This document shows positions 24,689 through 32,458 of a stretch of 64,000 bases of DNA, piece after piece. Below the pieces are notes generated by a model. The model did no database searches. It saw nothing but the letters and a program-made list of their open reading frames with translations, and had not been told where the DNA came from. Numbering within the stretch: the stretch's first letter is position 1; every line of letters starts with the position of its first letter. The stretch covers positions 62,001-126,000 of the forward strand of contig DBJE01000003.1 of assembly GCA_002297045.1 (NCBI GenBank), read 5' to 3'. Source of the DNA: Caryophanales bacterium UBA784 (GTDB taxonomy: Bacteria; Bacillota_I; Bacilli_A; RFN20; CAG-288). The position numbers and the translations under genes were made by a program.

Positions 24689-25218
24689 TCCTGATTATGG
24701 TCGACTAGGGTGACTTTCTCTCGGCCTAGCCAGTCTTCTTTGTTCTTTGTGAGAGACAGGAAAAGATCTTTGTCCTTTTTTGCAAAGCACCTTGGCCTTC
24801 TTGGATGGCAGGCATAGACAAGAAGGGAAGGCTTTTCGGTAAGAATGACAAAGTTGTTATTGTGGTAGATACCTGCTAGATAGAATAGTTTATTCTTTTC
24901 CTCAGTGAAATAATGTAGTTTCTTTTCTTTGTCGTACTCAAAAAATCCGCTCACAGGGACAAGAAGGCGTCTGTTTCTATAGTCGTCGCGGAACAGGGAC
25001 TTCTCCTCTATGGTCTCTATCCGGGCATTGACGACTTCCTTTTCAAAGAGCGGATAGCCGAAACTCGGATAGAAGATAGAATAGGATCCTTCTTCCTTTC
25101 TTAGGCAGAGCGCTCTCCTTTTCGGAACGATTGTCTCTTCACAAAAACCGCCCTCGTACCCTTTTAGGGCAGAGAAGGCGGTTTTCCTTTGCGTGGTCAA
25201 AGTGAAACGGCGGCACAT
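24667..25218 (-). CDS. SRAP-family DNA abasic-site protector (YedK/HMCES-like)
   Basis: A 183-residue SOS-response-associated peptidase-like protein. It covalently traps abasic sites in single-stranded DNA through Cys2 after removal of Met1. The N-terminus is MCRRFTL (usual MCGRF), followed by NARIET (active-site Asn), SGFFEYDK (active-site Glu) and ACHPRRP (His). The C-terminus HNQEQLSLLK ends in a beta-clamp-like motif, comparable to the PCNA-binding tail of human HMCES. It is third in a transcript after two mgtE genes (8-nt gap) and tail-to-tail with the SpoU gene. Confidence 0.93.
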   Translation of the reverse strand: MCRRFTLTTQRKTAFSALKGYEGGFCEETIVPKRRALCLRKEEGSYSIFYPSFGYPLFEKEVVNARIETIEEKSLFRDDYRNRRLLVPVSGFFEYDKEKKLHYFTEEKNKLFYLAGIYHNNNFVILTEKPSLLVYACHPRRPRCFAKKDKDLFLSLTKNKEDWLGREKVTLVDHNQEQLSLLK

Positions 25219-25226
25219 GGAAGAAG

Positions 25227-26720
25227 CTAGATCCCCTTAAGGATCAGTGCAGTGAAGACAAAGAAGCAGACAATGGACATGATATCCCTGATTGTAGAAA
25301 GAAGAGGCTGAGACCTTACGGCCGGATCGAGATGAAGCTTCTTTGCCACCCTAGGCAAAGAGCAGGCAAGGACCTTGGCGATGATGATGGAGAAAAAGTA
25401 GGTTGCGGCAGAGGCAAGAGAGAGAAGAACGTAGACAAGCCTCTCGTTTCCGCCATATTGGTTCTGGATGTAATTGATCGACTCCTGGCTCTTTGTCAGA
25501 AGAGGAGTGGAGATTTCAAGCCTTGTCCAGCCAAAGGCGACGACGGCCAAGATGGCCCCGGTTACCCTTGCCGCTCTTGCCTCCTTCCACAGAGCCTTAC
25601 CGAAATTCTTATCCGTAATGTTTCCTAGCGCCCTCTCTCGGATTGTGACGGCAGAGGTCTGGTCGGTAGCGTTTCCGTTGGCGGCCATGATGCTCGGAAG
25701 CAAGGTGATTAGGAGCGGAAAGACGGCCAAAGGCGCCTGTAGGTTCGCCATGACGATGGAAGTGAAGGTGTCTAAGGCGAGAAGTCCGATCAGCCAGACC
25801 GCATAGTTCTTCACCCTCTTCCTGATGTTCAGCTTCCTATAGGGAGTTTCGCTAGGAAGGACGGCGGCGGAAAGGGCGATATCCTCGGTGATTTCGTCGC
25901 TGGCGACATCCATGGCATCATCGAAGGTGATGATGCCTAGCCTTCTTTGGTCATTGTTGACGACCGGAATGACGGAAACATCATACTTCCGGAAGGCCTT
26001 GATGACCACTTCCTGGTCGGTGTTGACGTTGGCGGAGATGATTTCGGTATTCCTGATAGCTTTCCTGGTGTCATTTCCATCTGCCTCGATCAGTTTGTCG
26101 AGAGTGACGGTCCCGACAAGCCGGCGGGTGTTATCGGTGACGAAAAGCTCCCAGATCGTTTCCTTGTCTTCTCCGTTCTCCCGTATCTTCTTGATGGCAT
26201 GTTCGACACTGTCCGTGTCTTTCAGCTCAAGATATTCCGGTGTCCTTATTGTGCCGGCTGAGTCGTCCTTGAAATTTAAATAGGTGGAAACAAGCTGTCT
26301 GTCTTCCGGAGAAGTTGCCTTTAGTACCTTAGTGATTAGATTGGAGGGTAAATCATCCACGAAGTCGACAAGGTCATCCTTTGCCCTAGGTTCGACAAGG
26401 TCGTGGAGTTCGGCGGAAGAAAAGGCGGAGACGACTTCCTCCTTCGATTCCTGGCTAAGGTGGGTGAAGACTTCGGCGGAATAATCGCTTTTGACGCTCT
26501 TAAAGAAGAAGAGCCTCTCTTCCGGATCGAGGGTCTCGACCGCCTTAGCGACGTTGATGGGGTCATAGGTCTCTACCCTGATATTGAGGATGTTGGTGTT
26601 CTTGTTGTGGATAATGGCTTTTAAGGCATCACTGGAAAGAGGATGGTTGACTCTTCCCTTGATGCTTTCGTCTGCCTTGATTTCCTCGACCTTTTTCTGG
26701 TCGTTTTTTTCTTTTTTCAT
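25227..26720 (-). CDS. mgtE: MgtE-type magnesium channel, second copy
   Basis: A 497-residue Mg2+ channel. Order: N-terminal Mg-sensing superhelix (about 25-150), CBS pair (about 155-290; TVTLDKLIEADGNDT, GIITFDDAMDVASDEI), connecting helix and a five-helix pore. The pore keeps LHLDPAVRSQPLLSTIRDI, whose Asp corresponds to the selectivity site. The usual GGNAGSQT loop is AANGNATDQTSAV. An AGGAGGG site precedes the ATG 13 nt after the first mgtE. The two paralogues are clearly different in sequence and could form a mixed dimer. Confidence 0.92.
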   Translation of the reverse strand: MKKEKNDQKKVEEIKADESIKGRVNHPLSSDALKAIIHNKNTNILNIRVETYDPINVAKAVETLDPEERLFFFKSVKSDYSAEVFTHLSQESKEEVVSAFSSAELHDLVEPRAKDDLVDFVDDLPSNLITKVLKATSPEDRQLVSTYLNFKDDSAGTIRTPEYLELKDTDSVEHAIKKIRENGEDKETIWELFVTDNTRRLVGTVTLDKLIEADGNDTRKAIRNTEIISANVNTDQEVVIKAFRKYDVSVIPVVNNDQRRLGIITFDDAMDVASDEITEDIALSAAVLPSETPYRKLNIRKRVKNYAVWLIGLLALDTFTSIVMANLQAPLAVFPLLITLLPSIMAANGNATDQTSAVTIRERALGNITDKNFGKALWKEARAARVTGAILAVVAFGWTRLEISTPLLTKSQESINYIQNQYGGNERLVYVLLSLASAATYFFSIIIAKVLACSLPRVAKKLHLDPAVRSQPLLSTIRDIMSIVCFFVFTALILKGI

Positions 26721-26733
26721 CTCTCTTCCCTCC

Positions 26734-28308
26734 TTAATGGACGACGGACTGAATTGTGGCTATGGCCAGAGGAATTTCGCCTGGATCAATGGAATTGATG
26801 ATTAGCGTGGCAATTCCAAAGTATAGAAGCAGGGTGACGATATCCCTTAAGGAAGTCCTAAGCGGCCCTGACCTTACGGCCGGATCGATATGTAGGGCCT
26901 TGGCAAGAAGAGGAAGCCTTGAGGCAAAGAACTTCGAGAAAGTGATGCCGACAAAGAGGGCAGTCGAGGTGATGGCCGCAATGACGAGATACACCATCTG
27001 CTTATTGTTTCCAAAGGCAGCCATGAAGGCCTGATTGGTAGTAAAGCTCTGGGCATCGGAGCCAAGAAGGCCAGGGATGTTTAACTCCGCGATGACCCAT
27101 CCGAAGTTGAAGACGGCCGAGAGAAGTCCGGTGATGGCTCCGACATAGAGTTCACGCCTAGAGGCTTTAAAATAATCTTTCTTGTTCAGCTCCCCTGTGG
27201 CCATGGCACGGATGACCATGGAGGCGGTCTGACTTGAGGAATTGCCGACCGAGTCGTTTAAGGCAGGAATGAAGGCGGTGAGGACAGGAAGGGTCGTCAA
27301 GGCTAGCTCGAACCGGTTTAGGACGATGCTAGAGAAGGTATTGATAATCAAAAGGATGACAAGCCAGATGACATAGGAGAAGGCAATCTTGTAGACCTTG
27401 TTCTGCCTATAGGGAGTCTTGCTTGGAGCGACGGCGCCCTGATGAAGGATATCTTCGGATGCCTCTTCCTCAAGGACGTCCATCACATCGTCGAAGGTGA
27501 CGATTCCAAGCCTTTCCCCGTTTTTGCTGACAACAGGAAGGACAGGAAGATCGTACTCTTTACAAATCGGAACGGCACTTTCCTTATCCGCGACAGGCGA
27601 GATGAAGGAGAAGTCCTTCGACCTGACCTGGTCGATTTTTTCCTCCGGTTTTTCAAACCTCAGCGATTCAAGGCGCTCGGTGCCAAGCAGCTTGTTCTTT
27701 TCGTCAACGACGAAAATCGTCCGGACGGTCTCAAGCTGGTTTCCGATGGCTTTGATCTTGTTCCTGACGTCTTTCACTGTCGTTCCGGAGAGGACGGAGA
27801 GATATTCCGTCGTCCTGATGGAACCGACGGTATCGTCGGAGAAGCGGGCGAGTTCTTCGATGACCTGTCGCCGTTTACTCGGAAGATAGGAAAGAATTTT
27901 GCTTCTTAGTGTCTTCGTGATATCTTCGAAGAAGTCGGCAAGGTCGTCGTTTGAGACGTTGGCCAGAACGGCCTGCACGGTTTTCTTGGGCAGGGAAGAG
28001 ACAAGTGTCCTTCTTTCTTCGACGGACAGGTAGGAGAACCTCTCACCTAGTTTATCGTAGTCGAAATTGATGATGGAATAGAAAAGGACTATCTGATCAT
28101 CATCGAGGGGAAGAAGGGAATCGGCAAGCTGAACCGCCGAATGGCTCTTGAACAGAGTGAGGAGCGTCCCATTGTCATCATGGATCAGGGCTTCGTGAAG
28201 CTCACTGCTTAAGGAAGAACTATCATCAAGGAGAAGACTGCCCGATGCCTGTTCTTTCTGGTCAGTCCCGTTTTCTTCCGGTAATGTGTTTTTTTCTTTG
28301 TTTTCCAT
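26734..28308 (-). CDS. mgtE: MgtE-type magnesium channel, first copy
   Basis: A 524-residue paralogue of the following gene. It has an acidic, Ser-rich N-terminal extension (about 45 residues), the sensing superhelix, a CBS pair (GTERLESLRFEKPEE, GIVTFDDVMDVLEEEA), then the pore with NDSVGNSSSQTASMVIRAMA and LHIDPAVRSGPLRTSLRDI. MgtE gates closed when cytoplasmic Mg2+ is high. TATAAT and a 30-nt leader precede the gene; this is too short for an M-box riboswitch, so control is probably at the protein level. Confidence 0.93.
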   Translation of the reverse strand: MENKEKNTLPEENGTDQKEQASGSLLLDDSSSLSSELHEALIHDDNGTLLTLFKSHSAVQLADSLLPLDDDQIVLFYSIINFDYDKLGERFSYLSVEERRTLVSSLPKKTVQAVLANVSNDDLADFFEDITKTLRSKILSYLPSKRRQVIEELARFSDDTVGSIRTTEYLSVLSGTTVKDVRNKIKAIGNQLETVRTIFVVDEKNKLLGTERLESLRFEKPEEKIDQVRSKDFSFISPVADKESAVPICKEYDLPVLPVVSKNGERLGIVTFDDVMDVLEEEASEDILHQGAVAPSKTPYRQNKVYKIAFSYVIWLVILLIINTFSSIVLNRFELALTTLPVLTAFIPALNDSVGNSSSQTASMVIRAMATGELNKKDYFKASRRELYVGAITGLLSAVFNFGWVIAELNIPGLLGSDAQSFTTNQAFMAAFGNNKQMVYLVIAAITSTALFVGITFSKFFASRLPLLAKALHIDPAVRSGPLRTSLRDIVTLLLYFGIATLIINSIDPGEIPLAIATIQSVVH

Positions 28309-28350
28309 AAAGTGTCCCGTTCTTTCGTCGCTTTATTATAACAACGGAAA

Positions 28351-28386
28351 AAAGCAAGTGGTATCGCACGCACTTGCTTTTTTTCT
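28351..28386. terminator. Bidirectional terminator after addA
   Basis: AAAGCAAGTG (28351-28360) pairs with CACTTGCTTT (28371-28380), with T runs on both sides. Confidence 0.88.
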
Positions 28387-28414
28387 GATAGTGCTTCCTT
28401 ATAGGAAGCAGGAC

Positions 28415-31400
28415 TTATTCGACTTGGATTTCTTTCTCCTTGGCCCTGAGAAGAGAGAGTAGGAAAAGACGGATGTTCTCTTTTTTTGTGCCAAAGAGCT
28501 TTTCGACGACATGCTGGTAGACATGGAGCTGGTCTTCATAGGCGGGATCATCGATTTCCTTTGTCTTATAGTCAACGATGTAATAGGTCCCTTCATAGAG
28601 GAAGAGAAGATCGATAGAGCCCTGCCTTTCTTCCTCTTCGCTTAGGTCATAGCTTAGCTCCTGCCGATAGGAAGAAGCCTTTTTTGCCTTCTGCCTTAAC
28701 GGAGTAGAGAAGACTTTATTGATGGCATCCTTCCTCTTTTTGTCGCTAAGGAAGGATAAGTCCGGATTTTTCAGATTGATGCCCTGCCTGATTTCATGGA
28801 GTCTTGTTCCAAAGTCAAGCAGACGGTTTTCCCTTCTTTCGTCTTGGGTCAGTTTCTTGGAAGCACGGATTCTCTTCTTTTCCTCAAAGCCGAGGTCATC
28901 GTCGTTTAAGGTTCCGCTTTCCTTGCCGGGGATAGGATAGAGGAATTCGTCTTGTTTCCCTTTCCCAGAACACTTGTTGTCTTTTACTGAGTCATAGATG
29001 GCATAGGGGATCTCCTCATCATCGAGATAATAGTGGCTTCTTGTCACATATTCGATTCTATTTGACGGATTGTTTTCAGTCCTGATGTTGACAAGGGAAA
29101 GAAGGAAGGCTTTATTGATTCTTTTCAGTCTATCTTTTTTATTCTTGATGTTCTTCCTTCCTAGCTTAAGGCAGTCACCTTCCTTTAGTCCATCGAGAAT
29201 GTCACGGAGGAAAGCTTCTCTGCCATCCTTGTTCCTCTTTTTCCTTTGTTCCTCAAAGGATGCGGATGCGGAATCCTCGTCTTCATCGCTGCCCTGATCT
29301 TCATCGCTTTCCTCCTCATCCTCATCCCTTGTAGGGGTAAGAGAATCAAGATAATCGTTCAGCTGATTGAAGGTGGTTAAGTCTTTCTTCAGATAATGGA
29401 AGGCAAACAGGGCACTGATTTGGTCAAGAGTAGGGTTCGATTCAAGGAATCTGTTCCGGTATTGGTTACCTAAGACCTCCCTGATTCCCTCCCTTTGTTC
29501 TTCATAGAGACTGCTATAGTACGGAAGAAGAACCTCGTTTTTAAAGCGGTCATATAATGCCTGATTTTCCCCTTTTAGATTGCTGATAGGGAAGGAGAGA
29601 GAGGCAAGGTCTTTTTTCCGCTCTTCCAGTGCATCCTTCCTCTCTTTGTTGATCAGAAGAGGGTTCCTTTCTTTGATGTGTGGGAGCCTATTCCTCCTAT
29701 ATTGGGCGTTTTCCTTTTTCTTATCCGTGGAATCCTTTTCCCCGTCTCCGACAAAGATGAGATTGTTCTCGGCACGGGTTAAGGCGACATAGAAGAGACG
29801 GACGTGTTCGTCTCTCTCTTCTTTCTTTAAATCTTCCCTCTTATACCTTTTATAGTTGAAGGGATAGATATCCTTATCCGGGAAGGAGAGAAGATCCCCG
29901 TCTCGATTGTACTTTGGATTAATCCGGTAATCGGGAAGGAGAATTCCGTATTTCAGGGAGAAGTCATAGTCCGGCTTTGTCCTCTGATTTACTTTTGTCC
30001 TCTTGTTTTGGTAAATCGGCCTATAGAGGATATTCCTTTCAAGACCCTTAGAACCATGGATAGTCCTTAAATTGACGGCATCCTCGTTCCTAACGGAAGA
30101 CTTATCGAGAAGCTCGACTTTGTACTTGTTCCTGTTCTGCCTTAAGGAGAGGAAGCCATCCCTTCCTTCTCCCCTCTCTTCCTGGTTTTTAATCCTTGCC
30201 TGCCTGGATTCAAGTTTTGCCAAGGAAACGGAGACATTGCCGAGCGTATAGAGCTTATCGATGATGGAGAAGGAGGAGAGCCTATTGGTGAAGATCAGGG
30301 AGAAAGGATTATCTTGGTTATCCTGGATGAACTGTTTCCTCTTTGAAAAAAGAGGATCCTTTAGGACTAAGTCAAGAGTCCCCTGCGGCTTATCGTTGCT
30401 CTTGCCATAGGCAAGAATCGGGAAGAGCGTATCATCGGAATAGTTCCTGATATAACTTCTTGCCACAGAGGCAAAAAGATGTTTGACCTGGCAGGTTGGG
30501 TTCTTTCCCCTAAGATAGGCCATTAAAGAGACAAGCGACTGAACGACAATCACCGGTTCGACCTTGGAAAGAGCATCCTCGGAGATGGAATTCAGCGGAA
30601 TGTTTCTTTTCTGGAAAACTTCCTGGAAAGAGGAAAAACTGGATTTCGTTCGGCAGAGGATTCCAAAGTCGGAGTATCTTACCTTGCGGAAAGAGGCCCT
30701 GTCCCGGTCATAGATCTGGTAGCCTTCCTTCCTTTTCTTCTCGATATCGTCAGCGATGGCATTGATTTCCCATTCTCTGCAGTTTTTAGAGTTCTTTGCC
30801 CCGTCATAGTCTTCCCGGATAGAAATAATCCGGGAAATTCCAAAGGACTTATTCTTCCTCTCCTTGTCCTTGTAAAGGTCGACACCATTATCATAGCTTA
30901 ACTGCTCACTTTCATCCCTGTAGTCGATTCCGCCATGGTCGAGAGTCCTGTACTTTTCAAAGATGGCGTTAATCTGATGGAGAAGGCGGGGCTGGGAACG
31001 GTAGTTCTTGTTCCTGGCAATGACTTCTCCGTTCTCCGGATGGTCGAGATAGTCCTTCTGACGTTTACGGAAGAGCTCGACCTTGGAATTACGGAACCCA
31101 TAGATGGACTGCTTGGCATCGCCGACACAAAAGAGGTGCGATCTTGTTCCGTCATCCTTCTTCTGCCTAAGGGAAGAGAGGAACAGTTCCTGGGCATCGT
31201 TGGTATCCTGGTATTCATCCACCCTGATGTAGGTGAAACGGTTACGGATTTCTTTTGCCGCCTTTTCGTATTTTTTATCGGTCCTTAGCCTAAGAGAGAG
31301 TCTTCCGATGTCGGCAAAGGTGAAGACGTTGCTTGTCTTTTTGTAGTCCGAGATCCGTTTTTCAAGATCCTGGAGCCTAAAAAGGAGGAAATGGATTGCT

Positions 31401-32458
31401 TTAGACTGTTCCTTGGCGTTTTTCCTGTCTGTATCGACATCTCCATAATAGGGAACCAGCCTAGGATCTGAGCCTCCTAGAATTTGTTTCCTTCGTTCAA
31501 ATCCCCTTCCTTCCTTTTTGATGGCAAATAGGTCTTCATGGTCTTTGGTAAAGCTTGAAAGAGCGGAAAGAAAGTCATCCCCTTCCTTCTTCCTTAGCTT
31601 TAGGTAGGCCTCATACCTTTCCTGCTCTTTCTCATTTTTAAACGGAAGCTGGTCATAAGGAAGAGTAAAATAGCCTGGATTCTTCCTCCTTGCATTGGCA
31701 AGTCGGACGGGGACTAGTCCCTTGTCTTCGTTAAAGCCACTATAGAAATCGGAGAGAAGGAAAGCGAACTTCAGTTCATCGGCAATCTTCTTCTTCGTCT
31801 TCCGGATGTACTCCTTTTTAAAGCCGTTGAGGACTTTGTCGGAGAGAAAACTATCTTCATAGTCCGAAAAGAATCTTTTTTTCTCCTCTTCGGTAAGGGA
31901 TGCCCTTTGATCGTCTAAATCGAGAAGAATGGCTCTTAGGGCTGAGTCGTTCTGCCTAGTCAGGGAATGGATGAGGAAGAAGAGGGAATCCTTTTTCCTC
32001 CTGTCCTGATAGTATTCCGTTAGCCTCTCGTCCAAGATGACCTGCTTTTTTGTTTCCCTCACGACATCATCGGCAATAGTGATCTTCGGAGAGATGCCAA
32101 GCCTTGAGGAATAGGTGGAGACAAGGTACTGGGAGAAGGAATCGAAGGTCTGAACATGGCAGGAGAGCCTCTCGTCACTTAGTTTTTTGTAGCGTGTTCT
32201 TTCTTTTTCATTCAGATTTGGATCATTTTCCGCTTTCTTAAAGCGGGCAACGATTCTTTCCTTCCTTTCATGGGCGGCATTGTTGGTAAACGTCCTGACA
32301 AGCAATTCACTCGGCTTGACTTCTCCTTTGTCAATTAAGGAGAAGACACGCTCCGTGAGAGTCTTCGTTTTTCCTGATCCCGCACCGGCGGAGATTAGGA
32401 TATTTTTATTGGATGGAGCAGAGACAGCCTTTGCCTGTTCGGTATTGAAACTAGCCAT
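28415..32458 (-). CDS. addA: ATP-dependent helicase/nuclease subunit A (AddA)
   Basis: A 1347-residue UvrD-like helicase fused to a RecB-type nuclease, one half of the double-strand-break resection enzyme. Motif Ia Walker A is ISAGAGSGKTKTLTERV near 17-33; then RVDEYQDTNDAQELF, GDAKQSIYGFRNSKVELF, RTIHGSKGLE and VALTRAENNLIFVGDG. The C-terminal nuclease shows GTRLHEIRQGI, SIDLLFLY and YIVDYKTKEIDD. ATG 32458 is chosen because AAGGAGAA precedes it; the frame is open 23 codons further into addB. It overlaps addB by 8 nt. Confidence 0.95.
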   Translation of the reverse strand: MASFNTEQAKAVSAPSNKNILISAGAGSGKTKTLTERVFSLIDKGEVKPSELLVRTFTNNAAHERKERIVARFKKAENDPNLNEKERTRYKKLSDERLSCHVQTFDSFSQYLVSTYSSRLGISPKITIADDVVRETKKQVILDERLTEYYQDRRKKDSLFFLIHSLTRQNDSALRAILLDLDDQRASLTEEEKKRFFSDYEDSFLSDKVLNGFKKEYIRKTKKKIADELKFAFLLSDFYSGFNEDKGLVPVRLANARRKNPGYFTLPYDQLPFKNEKEQERYEAYLKLRKKEGDDFLSALSSFTKDHEDLFAIKKEGRGFERRKQILGGSDPRLVPYYGDVDTDRKNAKEQSKAIHFLLFRLQDLEKRISDYKKTSNVFTFADIGRLSLRLRTDKKYEKAAKEIRNRFTYIRVDEYQDTNDAQELFLSSLRQKKDDGTRSHLFCVGDAKQSIYGFRNSKVELFRKRQKDYLDHPENGEVIARNKNYRSQPRLLHQINAIFEKYRTLDHGGIDYRDESEQLSYDNGVDLYKDKERKNKSFGISRIISIREDYDGAKNSKNCREWEINAIADDIEKKRKEGYQIYDRDRASFRKVRYSDFGILCRTKSSFSSFQEVFQKRNIPLNSISEDALSKVEPVIVVQSLVSLMAYLRGKNPTCQVKHLFASVARSYIRNYSDDTLFPILAYGKSNDKPQGTLDLVLKDPLFSKRKQFIQDNQDNPFSLIFTNRLSSFSIIDKLYTLGNVSVSLAKLESRQARIKNQEERGEGRDGFLSLRQNRNKYKVELLDKSSVRNEDAVNLRTIHGSKGLERNILYRPIYQNKRTKVNQRTKPDYDFSLKYGILLPDYRINPKYNRDGDLLSFPDKDIYPFNYKRYKREDLKKEERDEHVRLFYVALTRAENNLIFVGDGEKDSTDKKKENAQYRRNRLPHIKERNPLLINKERKDALEERKKDLASLSFPISNLKGENQALYDRFKNEVLLPYYSSLYEEQREGIREVLGNQYRNRFLESNPTLDQISALFAFHYLKKDLTTFNQLNDYLDSLTPTRDEDEEESDEDQGSDEDEDSASASFEEQRKKRNKDGREAFLRDILDGLKEGDCLKLGRKNIKNKKDRLKRINKAFLLSLVNIRTENNPSNRIEYVTRSHYYLDDEEIPYAIYDSVKDNKCSGKGKQDEFLYPIPGKESGTLNDDDLGFEEKKRIRASKKLTQDERRENRLLDFGTRLHEIRQGINLKNPDLSFLSDKKRKDAINKVFSTPLRQKAKKASSYRQELSYDLSEEEERQGSIDLLFLYEGTYYIVDYKTKEIDDPAYEDQLHVYQHVVEKLFGTKKENIRLFLLSLLRAKEKEIQVE

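Noticed and set aside
25888..26283. Long plus-strand frame antisense to mgtE (similar ones at 25332, 25474, 27442, 27497)
   Set aside because: Low-complexity shadow frames caused by codon bias of the real minus-strand genes; no ribosome-binding sites or families.
28309..28414. M-box magnesium riboswitch before mgtE
   Set aside because: Only about 30 nt separate the promoter from the start codon, too short for an M-box.
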